From the NCBI RefSeq assembly GCF_001577305.1, contig NZ_CP014518.1:2232001-2296000 (forward strand): a stretch of 64,000 bases of DNA. Reading direction: 5' to 3'. Below the pieces are notes generated by a model, which searched no databases, had not been told where the DNA came from, and saw nothing but the letters and a program-made list of their open reading frames with translations. The translations under genes were made by a program, and so were the position numbers. This DNA comes from Sinomonas atrocyanea (GTDB lineage: Bacteria; Actinomycetota; Actinomycetes; Actinomycetales; Micrococcaceae). Positions 44,193 through 52,507 of this stretch are shown here, one piece after another; positions within the stretch are counted from its first letter, which is position 1, and every line of letters begins with the position of its first letter.

Positions 44193-45266
44193 CTAGTCCT
44201 CGCTGTCGGCCTCAACCTCCGCACCGCTGAAACTGAGCAGGACCTTGCCCGAGGTGGACGCGTCGCTGGCAACGTGAAACGCCTCGAGGGCCCTGTCGAC
44301 GTCGAACACGTGGGTGACGACAGCTGAGGGATCGATCTCGCCGGCGCTCAGAGCTGCGATCACCTCGTCGATCTCGTCGTTGAACCGGAACGATCCGACA
44401 AGTTCGAGCTCTCGAGCGATCGCCAGCGCGATCAGGACAGGCTGGTCCCCCGGTGGGAGGAGGCCGAGCATGACTACACGGCCGCCACGAGTGGCCGCGC
44501 GGATCGCCGTCCGGAGCCCGGGCACACTTCCGGAAGACTCGACGACCACGTCCGCATCGAGGCCTTCCACCACGTCCCGCTCCGACGCGAAGACGGTCCG
44601 GTCCGCCCCGAGCCCGGCGGCGCGCTGGAGGGGCTCCTCGAACAGGTCCGTGGCGATGACCTCACCCGCGCCGTGGTGCCTCAGGGTCGCCACCACGAGG
44701 GCGCCGATCGGACCAGCGCCGACAACGAGGACGCGCTTGCCGGCCACGTCGCCCGCCCGCCGGACCGCATGCCACGCGACGCTCAGGGGCTCGATCAGCG
44801 CCGCAGCGCGCGGATCCAGCTCATCCGGAATGGGCCGCAGCATCCGTGCGGGCAGGCCAACGAGGTCGGCGAACGCACCGTCGCGGTGCGGGTGCGTGGC
44901 GGCGCTTCCGAGGTACGTGCCGCCGGGCGAGAGGTGAGGGCGGTCGGAGGGGAACCTGCCGGCACCCGCCGGGCCCGGAGTTGCAGGGTGGACTGCCACA
45001 CGTACCCCTTCCCCAGGCCCGCTGCCGTCCGCCGCGGGGCGCACCACCCTGCCGATGACCTCATGGCCCAGCACCAGCGGATCCCGCAGGATGGATTCGC
45101 CCGCCGCGCCGTGCAGCCAGTAGTGGAGGTCGGAACCGCAGATCCCTCCAAGCTCGATCGCCACGAGGGACTCATCCTGCGCGAGGGCTGGCTCCTCGAG
45201 GAGATCGACTCTGAGGTCGCCGCGTCCATGGGCGACGACGGCGCGGACGCCTGCTGCTGTCTGCAT
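44193..45266 (-). CDS. L-idonate 5-dehydrogenase-like zinc alcohol dehydrogenase
   Basis: A 357-residue MDR-family dehydrogenase. The catalytic zinc region GGICGSDLHYWLHG, GHEVIGRV and the nucleotide motif VVGAGPIGALV resemble IdnD, which oxidises L-idonate to 5-keto-D-gluconate. The loop that normally holds four structural-zinc cysteines reads HPATPGPAGAGRFPSDRPHL and has no cysteine, so this is a structural-zinc-free variant. The ATG at 45266 is used. A TATCCT -10 box lies at 45346-45351, and LysR site A (45376-45412) lies just upstream, so it may share regulation with the divergent aminotransferase operon. Gluconokinase and an IdnO-like SDR occur in the same island. Confidence 0.75.
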   Translation of the reverse strand: MQTAAGVRAVVAHGRGDLRVDLLEEPALAQDESLVAIELGGICGSDLHYWLHGAAGESILRDPLVLGHEVIGRVVRPAADGSGPGEGVRVAVHPATPGPAGAGRFPSDRPHLSPGGTYLGSAATHPHRDGAFADLVGLPARMLRPIPDELDPRAAALIEPLSVAWHAVRRAGDVAGKRVLVVGAGPIGALVVATLRHHGAGEVIATDLFEEPLQRAAGLGADRTVFASERDVVEGLDADVVVESSGSVPGLRTAIRAATRGGRVVMLGLLPPGDQPVLIALAIARELELVGSFRFNDEIDEVIAALSAGEIDPSAVVTHVFDVDRALEAFHVASDASTSGKVLLSFSGAEVEADSED

Positions 45267-45375
45267 TCTCTGTGTTCCCTTGGATAGACATGGTGTGCCG
45301 TGCCGGCCCGTGGAATTGCTCGGCAAATGAGGGGCGCTGGAAAACAGGATAAGCGTGCCCGGCCGAATTCCCGTC

Positions 45376-45412
45376 ATAAGAGGTACTTATCCGCCCACGC
45401 AATTTAGGTCTT
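45376..45412 (+). promoter_or_regulatory. LysR-type operator, site A (aminotransferase-aldolase promoter)
   Basis: ATA-N9-TAT at 45376-45390, 13 bases, then TTAGGTCTT at 45404-45412. A TATAGG -10-like box follows at 45434-45439. With a start near 45446, the first element is centred near -63 and the second near -38, the usual LysR recognition and activation positions. Confidence 0.65.
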
Positions 45413-45481
45413 ATCCACCACACCGCCTGTCTCTATAGGGTCGAAAGAAGACCCGCATACCGCGCACTCATTGGAGGAGAC

Positions 45482-46690
45482 ATGCCCGACTATCAGCCGG
45501 CCTCGCGGGTGACCCGCATCAAGGAATCGGCGAGCGTCCAGGCCGCGGCACGCGTCCGCGAACTCAAGGCGGAGGGGCGCTCGATCATCGACCTCACCGT
45601 GGGCGAGCCGGACTTCGACACCCCCGAGCACGTGAAGCAGGCCGCTGTGGCCGCCATCGCCGCCGGCGAGACGAAGTACACCTCGGTCACCGGGACCCCC
45701 CAGCTGCGCTCGGCCATCCTCGACCACGTCGAGCGGCGCACCGGCATCCGGTACAGCCCCTCGGAGATCACCATCGCGGGCGGCGCGAAGCAGGTCATCT
45801 TCACCGCGCTCACGGCCTCGCTCGATGAGGGAGACGAGGTCATCGTCCCGGCGCCCTACTGGGTTTCCTACCCGGACATGGTGCTGGCCAATGAGGGCAC
45901 CCCGGTGGTCGTCCCCTGTGGCGACGACGTGGGGTTCAAGCTCACCCCCAAGGCCCTGGCCGCCGCCATCACCCCCGCCACCAAGTGGCTCATCCTCAAC
46001 ACACCCTCCAATCCGACCGGCGTCGTCTACTCCCGTTCCGAACTCGAAGCCCTCGCCGCCGTCCTGGCCGAACATCCCCAGGTCTACGTCCTGACCGACG
46101 AGATCTACGACGAGATCTACTTCGGCGAGGGGCAGATCACGAGCCTCGTTGCCGCCGCCCCGCAGCTCCGCGACCGCGTGCTGCTCGTGAACGGGGTGTC
46201 GAAGGCGTACGCGATGACTGGCTGGCGGCTGGGCTATGCCGTGGGCCCCGCCCCGCTCGTTGCCTCCGTCAACAAGCTGCAGTCCCAGATCTCCTCCTGC
46301 CCCTCCTCGATCAGCCAGGCGGCCGCCGCCGCGGCACTCACCGGCGACCAGTCCTTCGTGGCCGAATGCGTCGAGGCCTACCGCGAGCGGCGCGATGCCG
46401 CCGTGGCCGGGCTGAACGCCGTCCCGGGCCTGTCGTGCCGAACTCCTGAGGGCGCCTTCTACGCCTACGTGAACTGCGCGGGCGCCGTCGGAAAGACGAC
46501 GCCGGACGGCGCCACAATCGGCAATGACCAGGATTTCGTCCTGTACCTGCTCGATGCGGCGTCGGTGGCCGTCATTCCCGGTTCCGCTTACGGCCTGGGA
46601 CCGTATTTCCGCATTTCTTTCGCGACGTCTCTGGAAACCATCAACGCCGGCGTCGAAGCCATCGACAAGGCCATTCGGGCACTCAGCTAA
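45482..46690 (+). CDS. Class I pyridoxal-phosphate aminotransferase
   Basis: A 402-residue aspartate-aminotransferase-like (subgroup I-gamma) enzyme. It has LTVGEPDFDTPEHV at the start, YTSVTGTPQLR, the AGGAKQVIF cofactor loop, NTPSNPTGVVYS, the PLP lysine in NGVSKAYAMTGWRLGY near residue 240 and the carboxylate-binding arginine in FRISFATS. It probably moves the amino group of a dicarboxylic amino acid to a 2-oxo acid. The ATG at 45482 follows GGAGG. It is first of a two-gene operon with the RraA-type aldolase and is preceded by LysR site A. Confidence 0.87.
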   Translation: MPDYQPASRVTRIKESASVQAAARVRELKAEGRSIIDLTVGEPDFDTPEHVKQAAVAAIAAGETKYTSVTGTPQLRSAILDHVERRTGIRYSPSEITIAGGAKQVIFTALTASLDEGDEVIVPAPYWVSYPDMVLANEGTPVVVPCGDDVGFKLTPKALAAAITPATKWLILNTPSNPTGVVYSRSELEALAAVLAEHPQVYVLTDEIYDEIYFGEGQITSLVAAAPQLRDRVLLVNGVSKAYAMTGWRLGYAVGPAPLVASVNKLQSQISSCPSSISQAAAAAALTGDQSFVAECVEAYRERRDAAVAGLNAVPGLSCRTPEGAFYAYVNCAGAVGKTTPDGATIGNDQDFVLYLLDAASVAVIPGSAYGLGPYFRISFATSLETINAGVEAIDKAIRALS

Positions 46691-46717
46691 TCAAGCCAAT
46701 CCATTAACGAGAGAACC

Positions 46718-47401
46718 ATGGAAAAGATGATCCACGTCAAGACCAGATTCGAGCGCCCGGACGCGGACGTCGTCGAACGCCTCGCCGCCTTCTCCTCCGC
46801 GACAATCCACGAGGCCCAGGGCCGTCGGGGCGCGCTCAGCTCGCGCATCAAGCCGATCGACCGCTCCATGTCCTTCTGCGGGCCTGCCGTCACGGTGCGC
46901 TGCGCCCCGCGGGACAACCTGATGCTCCAGGTCGCCATCCACTACGCCCGCAGCGGCGACGTGGTGCTCGTGGGCGCCGGCGAATTCACCGAGGCCGGCA
47001 CGTTCGGCGACGTCCTCGGCAACGCCATGAAGGCCAAGGGCATCGCCGCCATGGTCACGGACTCGGGCGTCCGCGACACCGCTGACCTGATCGAGCTCGG
47101 GCTGCCCGTCTTCTCCGGCAGCATCTCCATCAAGGGCACCGTGAAGGAGACGCTCGGCCCGATCAACCACCCGCTCGTGTTCGGCGACGAGGTCGTCTAC
47201 CCCGGGGACATCCTCCGCGGGGACGCCGACGGCGTCGTCGTGGTTCGGCGCGAGGAGGCCGAGGAGGTCATCGCGCTGTCCCAGGCGCGCGTGGACGCGG
47301 AGAACGACCTGATCAAGGCCTACCATGCGGGCGGCACCACCATCGAGCTGTGCCGCCTCACGGACGTGCTCAAGGCCAAGGGACTCCTCGTCGAGGACTG
47401 A
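46718..47401 (+). CDS. RraA-family aldolase / oxaloacetate decarboxylase-like protein
   Basis: A 227-residue protein of the RraA / 4-hydroxy-4-methyl-2-oxoglutarate (HMG) aldolase fold. It has GDVVLVGAGEFTEAGTFGDVL and the substrate/metal motif GVRDTADL with the catalytic Arg-Asp pair, then GLPVFSGSIS. Aldolases of this group cleave HMG or 4-carboxy-4-hydroxy-2-oxoadipate to pyruvate units and decarboxylate oxaloacetate. The ATG at 46718 lies 27 bases after the aminotransferase, whose 2-oxo-acid product it may cleave (inference). Confidence 0.82.
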   Translation: MEKMIHVKTRFERPDADVVERLAAFSSATIHEAQGRRGALSSRIKPIDRSMSFCGPAVTVRCAPRDNLMLQVAIHYARSGDVVLVGAGEFTEAGTFGDVLGNAMKAKGIAAMVTDSGVRDTADLIELGLPVFSGSISIKGTVKETLGPINHPLVFGDEVVYPGDILRGDADGVVVVRREEAEEVIALSQARVDAENDLIKAYHAGGTTIELCRLTDVLKAKGLLVED

Positions 47402-47410
47402 GCGCAACAG

Positions 47411-47446
47411 AGGAGGGAGGCGCCCCGTCCGGGGCGCCTCCCTCCT
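47411..47446. terminator. Bidirectional terminator after the aldolase gene
   Basis: A 16-bp perfect stem (47411-47426 with 47431-47446) with a 4-base loop lies between the aldolase gene and the convergent 74-residue gene. Confidence 0.8.
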
Positions 47447-47489
47447 CTCACTGTGCCTCTTCTCGCCCAGCCTGCTCGCCGCGGTGCGG

Positions 47490-47714
47490 CTACAGCACCA
47501 GATCGGCCCTCCTGCGGTGGACCTCGACGAGCTGCCACTCCACGGTTGCTCCCCCGAACGTCGGCATGACGCTTCCCTCGAACACGAACACCGGATCGGC
47601 CGAGGACCCGAGGGGCTCCCAGAGGCCGTTCACCGGGCAATGCACCCCGGTGGGAGCGATCGTCGGAATCGCCGGGTTCTTCGAATTCCAGCCGACCTTG
47701 CTGATCTTCTTCAT
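47490..47714 (-). CDS. 74-residue unknown protein with its own LysR operator
   Basis: MKKISKVGWNSKNP starts a small soluble protein containing GVHCPVNGLWEPLG, EGSVMPTFGGATVEWQLVE and a basic tail. The spacing of CP-x-(S/N)G-x-W, then E-G-x-x-x-P and W-x-L weakly recalls YjzC-like small proteins, but I do not recognise the family. The ATG at 47714 follows AAGGAAG. A TACGAT -10 box and LysR site B lie upstream at matching distances, which argues that this is a real, regulated gene. The function is unknown. Confidence 0.6.
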   Translation of the reverse strand: MKKISKVGWNSKNPAIPTIAPTGVHCPVNGLWEPLGSSADPVFVFEGSVMPTFGGATVEWQLVEVHRRRADLVL

Positions 47715-47803
47715 TTCAGGCTTCCTTGCGCTTGAAGAACTGGACCGCGGGGCAGCGGATTCAGCTGCTGAAACCATCGTAGGAAATTCCGGGGAGCCTG
47801 AAT

Positions 47804-47840
47804 AAGACCTAAGTCGGGTGCCGCGATAAGGCGGGGCTAT
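47804..47840 (-). promoter_or_regulatory. LysR-type operator, site B (74-residue gene)
   Basis: On the minus strand ATA-N9-TAT (47840-47826), 13 bases, then TTAGGTCTT (47812-47804). TACGAT at 47781-47776 lies 31 bases after the start of the second element. It overlaps the last codons of the LysR gene. Confidence 0.65.
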
Positions 47841-48787
47841 GGATGGGGGACCAAAGTCTGGTCCCCCATCATGCCGTACCGCGTGAGCAGCTGGGCCTTG
47901 ATCATTTCGCGCAGGAGAATGAGCACGGCCGCGGCGGCCTCCGACATCGGCTCGTGGTCCGCCGTGCACAGTCCGAGCTTCACCTGGAGGGCGGGGTCGA
48001 CGATCCGCAGCACGGTGAAGCCCTGGTCCGGGAAGAGGGCATCAGCGGCGGACCTCGGGAGGACGGTCGCTCCGAGGTTGGCCTGGAGCAGCCGGTAGAG
48101 CGAGGGGACCGACTCGATCTCGCCCGCAAGGCGCAGGGCAAGGCCCTGGTCTCCACAGGCCTTGTCGACGAGCCTCCGAATGGTGTGGTTGTCCTCCGGA
48201 AGGAACAGCGGCAGCTGCAAAGCCTCCCGCAGTGTCACGCTTCCCTTCCCCTCCGGATCCGCGCCGGCCTCGGCGTTCGCCACGAGGTAGAGGTCCTCGA
48301 CGATCATGGGGGTGAACCTGATGCCGCGGTTCTCGCGGGGCTCGTAGATCAGTGCCATGTCGAGCCTGCCGTTCTTGATGGCCTCGCTCAGCACGCCGCC
48401 GAAGATCTCGGTCAGATGCAGCGTGATATCGGGGTACCGCTGCCCCACTTCCCGCACTATTGTCGGCGCGAGGCTCGACGCCATGCAGTAGGGCGCCATG
48501 GCGATGGATACCCGGCCGGCCGGGGCGTCGCCCGAGGTCGCCACGTCCTGCCTCGCCTCCTCGACGAGTCGGAGGATGGTCTGGGCATGCCGGTACAGCG
48601 CCGTGCCGGCCGCCGTCGGCTCGACGCCCTGCTTGCTCCGGATCAGGAGCCGCTGCTTGAGGTCCTTCTCGAGCGCGGAGACCTGCTGGCTGAGCGCGGG
48701 CTGGGCGACGTGCAGTGCCGAGGCGGCCCGCGTGATGCTGCCCGCGTCCACGATCCTCACGAAGTACTCGAGCTTCCGTGTGTCCAC
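47837..48787 (-). CDS. LysR-family regulator (Nac-like)
   Basis: A 316-residue LysR regulator. The N-terminal helix-turn-helix (LEYFVRIVDAGSITRAASALHVAQPALSQQVSALEKDL) is close to Nac/CynR-type proteins, and the effector domain runs from about 90 to 300. The GTG at 48787 follows TAGGAGG. It is divergent from pxpA, the classical layout of a LysR regulator and its target. The motif ATA-N9-TAT found at four promoters here fits the T-N11-A core of LysR sites and the ATA...TAT form of Nac sites. Confidence 0.88.
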   Translation of the reverse strand: MDTRKLEYFVRIVDAGSITRAASALHVAQPALSQQVSALEKDLKQRLLIRSKQGVEPTAAGTALYRHAQTILRLVEEARQDVATSGDAPAGRVSIAMAPYCMASSLAPTIVREVGQRYPDITLHLTEIFGGVLSEAIKNGRLDMALIYEPRENRGIRFTPMIVEDLYLVANAEAGADPEGKGSVTLREALQLPLFLPEDNHTIRRLVDKACGDQGLALRLAGEIESVPSLYRLLQANLGATVLPRSAADALFPDQGFTVLRIVDPALQVKLGLCTADHEPMSEAAAAVLILLREMIKAQLLTRYGMMGDQTLVPHP

Positions 48788-48901
48788 GTGTCCTGCCTCC
48801 TAGCAGTTCCCTGTCCGAGTGTGCCTCCGGCGCTCGGCCCATGACACAAAGGCTATGTCGGCGCCGGGGCCCTGTCGTCGTGCGAGTGCCGGTCCTAGGT
48901 C

Positions 48902-48938
48902 ATAACGCAGGCCTATCCCGTGATAGTCGATAGGTCTT
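48902..48938 (+). promoter_or_regulatory. LysR-type operator, site C (pxpABC promoter and lysR)
   Basis: ATA-N9-TAT at 48902-48916, 13 bases, then ATAGGTCTT at 48930-48938. A GACGAT -10-like box lies at 48962-48967, 32 bases after the start of the second element. An extra TAGGTC precedes the first element. The site lies between lysR and pxpA. Confidence 0.65.
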
Positions 48939-49052
48939 TGTCGCGCCGGTCCCCGCGATGAGACGATCCCATAAGAAAAGCACGGGGAGCCTGGAATCTG
49001 AAATCCCTTCCCCTCCCGAAAGAGCAGCCGAGAACCGCGAAAAGAGCAGCAC

Positions 49053-49841
49053 GTGAATCCCATGATCGATCTCGTGGCCGACCTCGGCGAAGGATTCGGC
49101 GCGTACCGGATCGGAAATGATACGGAGTTGCTGGATATCGTCTCCAGTGCGAATATCGCGTGCGGATTCCATGCTGGAGACCCGGACATCATGAACTCGA
49201 CCGTCGCGGAATGCGTCAGCCGAGGCGTGGGCATCGGCGCCCACCCGAGCTTCCCGGACCTGCGCGGCTTCGGCCGGCGCGCCATGGACCTCAGCGCGGA
49301 CGAAGTCCGCAACGACGTCCTCTACCAGCTCGGGGCCCTCTCGGCCTTCGCAGCAGCACACGGCCGTCGCGTGGCGCACCTCGCCCCCCACGGCCGCCTG
49401 GGGAACCTCGTGGCCGTGCGCCCGGACTATGCCTCGGCCGTCGCCGATGCGGCCTCACGCTTCGACGAGGACCTCATCATCGTCGCCCAGGAGGGCGAAC
49501 TGGCCCGCGCAGCGCGCGCCCGGGGGCTGCGGGTCGCCGTCGTCGGCATTGTCGACCGCGCCTACCAGGAGGACGGCACGCTCGTGCCGCGCGGCACCGA
49601 CGGGGCCGTGCTGCATGATGCCCGGGCCATCGTCGACCGCACCGTGCGCATGGTCTGCGAAGGGAAGCTCCGCACCGTCACCGGCGTCGACATCGACGTC
49701 GAGGCCGATACGGTCCTGCTGCACGGCGACAACGAGGGCGCCGTCGAGCTCGCGCGGCTCATCCGCTCCGAACTGACCTCCGCCGGCGTCAGCATCGCCC
49801 CGCTGGGCGAAGTGCTCGCCGCGAAGCACCCGGTGGCCTGA
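49053..49841 (+). CDS. pxpA: LamB/YcsF-family protein (divergent 5-oxoprolinase subunit A)
   Basis: A 262-residue YcsF-fold protein. It keeps SSANIACGFHAGDPDIMN, GIGAHPSFPDLRGFGRR and LLHGDNEGAV. Three hallmark segments are changed: DLNCDMGE is DLVADLGE, KPHGALYN is APHGRLGN, and the FADR-Y motif is IVDRAY. With pxpB and pxpC it should form an ATP-dependent lactam-opening complex, for which 5-oxoproline is the known substrate. The changes suggest a different lactam or amide. The start is GTG at 49053 (ATG at 49062 is possible). It is first of the operon behind LysR site C. Confidence 0.8.
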   Translation: MNPMIDLVADLGEGFGAYRIGNDTELLDIVSSANIACGFHAGDPDIMNSTVAECVSRGVGIGAHPSFPDLRGFGRRAMDLSADEVRNDVLYQLGALSAFAAAHGRRVAHLAPHGRLGNLVAVRPDYASAVADAASRFDEDLIIVAQEGELARAARARGLRVAVVGIVDRAYQEDGTLVPRGTDGAVLHDARAIVDRTVRMVCEGKLRTVTGVDIDVEADTVLLHGDNEGAVELARLIRSELTSAGVSIAPLGEVLAAKHPVA

Positions 49842-49842
49842 C

Positions 49843-50562
49843 ATGGGCGCGCTCGTCCCCTCCCCGGTAGAGGTCTTCGAATCAGGCGATGCGGCGCTGC
49901 GTGTCGTGGCCACCTCCGGCGACGTGGAGCGCGACTGGAGCACGGTGCACAGGCTCGCCGGATGGCTCGAGACGTGCGGCGCCGAAGGCCTGCACGGGGC
50001 GGTCCCCACCTATGACTCCGTCCTGGTGGAATTCGATGTGCTCGTCGTGTCTGCCGCCCAGATGCGGGCCTTCGTCGGGCTGGGAATGCGGCAGCTCGCG
50101 CTCTCTGCAGCCGGAGGGGCCCCTCGCACCTTCGACGTCCCCGTCGTGTACGGGGGAGACTACGGGCCGGACCTGGACGACGTCGCCGAGCAGCAGGGGA
50201 TCACGGCCGACGAGGTCGTGCGCCTCCACTCCTCGAAGGCGTACACCATCCGCTGCCTCGGCGCCCCGGCCGGATCCCCCATGATGGACGGTCCCGACTT
50301 CCCGCACCCCGTGCCCCGTCTCAAGGACCCGCGCCTGAGCGTGCCCGCCGGAGCGGTCGCGGTCGCGGGGCGCCAGGCTGTCATCGCGCCCGCCGTGGCC
50401 CCGGGCGGATGGCGCGTCATCGGACAGACGCCCCTCACGCTGCTCGACGCCGGTCGGGACCCCCTCGTCCCCTACCGTCCGGGCGACACGATCCGCTTCC
50501 GGCCCGTCGCCGAACGCGACTTCGATGCGCTGGCCGGCACGCTCATGGAGGCTCAGCCATGA
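49843..50562 (+). CDS. pxpB: KipI-family protein (divergent 5-oxoprolinase subunit B)
   Basis: A 239-residue allophanate-hydrolase-subunit-1 (KipI) domain protein. It has VPTYDSVLVEFD, the central PVVYGGDYGPDLDDVA and the end region VPAGAVAVAG to GGWRVIGQTPLTLLD. The usual GF.PGFPYL loop is replaced by GAPAGSPMMDG, so it departs from the canonical subunit at the same level as pxpA. It starts one base after pxpA and overlaps pxpC by 4 bases. Confidence 0.8.
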   Translation: MGALVPSPVEVFESGDAALRVVATSGDVERDWSTVHRLAGWLETCGAEGLHGAVPTYDSVLVEFDVLVVSAAQMRAFVGLGMRQLALSAAGGAPRTFDVPVVYGGDYGPDLDDVAEQQGITADEVVRLHSSKAYTIRCLGAPAGSPMMDGPDFPHPVPRLKDPRLSVPAGAVAVAGRQAVIAPAVAPGGWRVIGQTPLTLLDAGRDPLVPYRPGDTIRFRPVAERDFDALAGTLMEAQP

Positions 50563-51572
50563 GCAGCGAGCTCCTCGTCCAGCAGCCGGGGAACTCGGTG
50601 GTCACCGACCTCGGAAGGTTCCGCGGCCCGCACTTCGGGCTCCCCGTGAACGGCGCCCTCGACCAGTACTCAGCTCGGGCCGCGAACATCCTCGTGGGCA
50701 ACGAGGACAACGCACCGCTCATCGAGCTCACTGCGCTGGACTTCAGGATGACGACGACGGCGGACCTCCTGATCTCGGTCACGGGCGCCTCCGCCGATCT
50801 GTCCGTCGGCGGGCGCACGTACCCGCAGTGGGAACCCGTCTCTGTCGCGGCTGGCGAGACCGTCGCGGTGCGGGGCATCCGCGGCGGCCTGCGCGCCTAC
50901 CTTGCAGTCCACGGTTCCGTGGATGTGCCACGCCTTCTCGGAAGCTGCGCACCGGACAGCGTCGTCGGCTTCGGAGTGCGGCTCGCGAAGGGGACGGCCC
51001 TGAAGGTGCAGCGTCCCGTGGCGCCACTCCGGCAGCCGTACTTCGACCTGCCGCTCTTCCGCCTCGGCGTGGAGCGCCCCCGTGCGGGACGGGAGGTGCT
51101 CGTCGACGTCACCGACGGGCCCGACATCACTGAATTCGGTGCCTCGGCGGACCTGCTGTTCGACTCCGAGTACACCGTGAGCCCGAGAAGCAACCACATC
51201 GGCCTGCGACTGGGCGGAAGGCTGCCGGAGAGGATCTCCTCGGGCGAGGTGCTCTCGCGGGGGGTCCCGGTCGGCGCGATCGAGGTGCCCTCGCGCGAGG
51301 AACTCCTCGTGCTCCACCGTGGCCGCGGGGTGACGGCAGGCTACCCAGTGCTCGCCGTCGCCACGAGCCTCGGGCTCGACGTCCTGGCCCAAGCCCGGCC
51401 CGGCGACAGGGTCCGCTTCAGAGCGACGACGGTGGCCGAGGCAACGGCGGCCTACCGGCGCTCGATGCTCCAGCTCGAATCCCTTCGGCACTCAGTCAAC
51501 ACCGTCTTTAGCCTCCTGGGCCTCCACGGCTCGGCCGGCTGGCACGATCTGCCATCCGCCGCCTGTGGCTGA
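50559..51572 (+). CDS. pxpC: KipA-family protein (5-oxoprolinase subunit C)
   Basis: A 337-residue allophanate-hydrolase-subunit-2 (KipA) domain protein. It has GLPVNGALDQYSARAANILVGN, the ITVTGA-like core, SPRSNHIGLRLGG and GYPVLAVATSLGLDVLAQARPGDRVRF. It pairs with the KipI-type subunit. The ATG at 50559 overlaps the pxpB stop. The SDR gene follows after 98 bases with no obvious terminator, so it may be co-transcribed. Confidence 0.83.
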   Translation: MSSELLVQQPGNSVVTDLGRFRGPHFGLPVNGALDQYSARAANILVGNEDNAPLIELTALDFRMTTTADLLISVTGASADLSVGGRTYPQWEPVSVAAGETVAVRGIRGGLRAYLAVHGSVDVPRLLGSCAPDSVVGFGVRLAKGTALKVQRPVAPLRQPYFDLPLFRLGVERPRAGREVLVDVTDGPDITEFGASADLLFDSEYTVSPRSNHIGLRLGGRLPERISSGEVLSRGVPVGAIEVPSREELLVLHRGRGVTAGYPVLAVATSLGLDVLAQARPGDRVRFRATTVAEATAAYRRSMLQLESLRHSVNTVFSLLGLHGSAGWHDLPSAACG

Positions 51573-51646
51573 ACCAGTGCCATCCACCCCGAGCATCGCC
51601 ACGCTCAGGTAGCTCCGCCGCCCGCCGTGCCCCACCCCGGGGCGCT

Positions 51647-52471
51647 GCCCCGTCCTTCTCAGGAGAATCCATGACCTTCGCCGACTACAAGACCGCCCTC
51701 GTCACCGGGGCCTCGACCGGCATGGGGGCAGCCATCACCGAGCTCCTCACCAAGCGCGGCCTCGAGGTCCACGCGACGGCCCGCAACGAAGAGCGCCTCA
51801 AGGAGCTCGCAGACCGCACCGGCGCCCTCCCCCACGTCCTCGACCTCACCGACACCCCAGCGGTGGCCCGCGAACTCGGCGGCCTCGAGATCGATGTCCT
51901 CGTCAACTGCGCCGGCGTCTCACGGCCGGGCAACATCCTCGACTCCTCCGAGGAGGACCTCGACGAGATCATCGACGTGAACCTGCGCGGCCTGCTCCAG
52001 CTCACCCGCCTGCTCCTGCCCGGGATGGTCGAGCGCGACCGGGGCCACATCGTCAACATCAGCTCCATCGCCGGCGTCTACAACTTCTACGGGCACACCG
52101 CCTACCACGCGACCAAGGCCGCCGTGCACCAGATCTCCCGGCAGCTGCGCAACGACACCGTCGGCAAGCGGATCCGCGTCACCGAGATCTGCCCAGGACG
52201 GGTGGAGACCGAGATCTTCGGCCGGAACCTGGGCGGATCCCCCGAGGCCATGGAAGAGGCATGGAAGACGTACTACGAGGGCTACGAGTCCCTCACGACC
52301 GACGACATCGTCAGCGCCATCGACTACGCCCTCGAGACCCCGCGCCACGTCAACATCGGCATGCTCGAGATCACGCCGACCTTCCAAGTCCCCGGCGGCC
52401 TCACCTTCGACCGCCACTGACCCGCACCCACCGCCGCGGCCGACCGTCCCCACCGGGCGGCAGCCCCGCCG
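51647..52471 (+). repeat. 825-bp duplicated segment, copy 1
   Basis: Identical to 57742-58566 except for one base (C at 52015, T at 58110, synonymous Leu). It covers the ribosome-binding site, the whole SDR gene and 51 bases after it. Weaker similarity continues to the first codons of the next gene (ATGCGCGAAAAGACCG). Confidence 0.95.
51671..52420 (+). CDS. YdfG-like short-chain dehydrogenase, copy 1
   Basis: A 249-residue SDR with the cofactor motif TGASTGMG (12-19), NCAG, the catalytic NISSIAG serine region and YHATK near residue 147. The C-terminal ETPRHVNIGMLEITPT segment is typical of YdfG/RutE-type enzymes that act on 3-hydroxy acids and malonic-semialdehyde-like compounds. The likely cofactor is NADP(H), since an Arg lies in the ATARNEERL loop. 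The ATG at 51671 follows AGGAG. The gene sits behind pxpABC. An identical protein is encoded behind the transporter gene. Confidence 0.88.
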   Translation: MTFADYKTALVTGASTGMGAAITELLTKRGLEVHATARNEERLKELADRTGALPHVLDLTDTPAVARELGGLEIDVLVNCAGVSRPGNILDSSEEDLDEIIDVNLRGLLQLTRLLLPGMVERDRGHIVNISSIAGVYNFYGHTAYHATKAAVHQISRQLRNDTVGKRIRVTEICPGRVETEIFGRNLGGSPEAMEEAWKTYYEGYESLTTDDIVSAIDYALETPRHVNIGMLEITPTFQVPGGLTFDRH

Positions 52472-52507
52472 CCGCCCACACGAGCACCCGAGGATGGAAG
52501 GTGCGCC

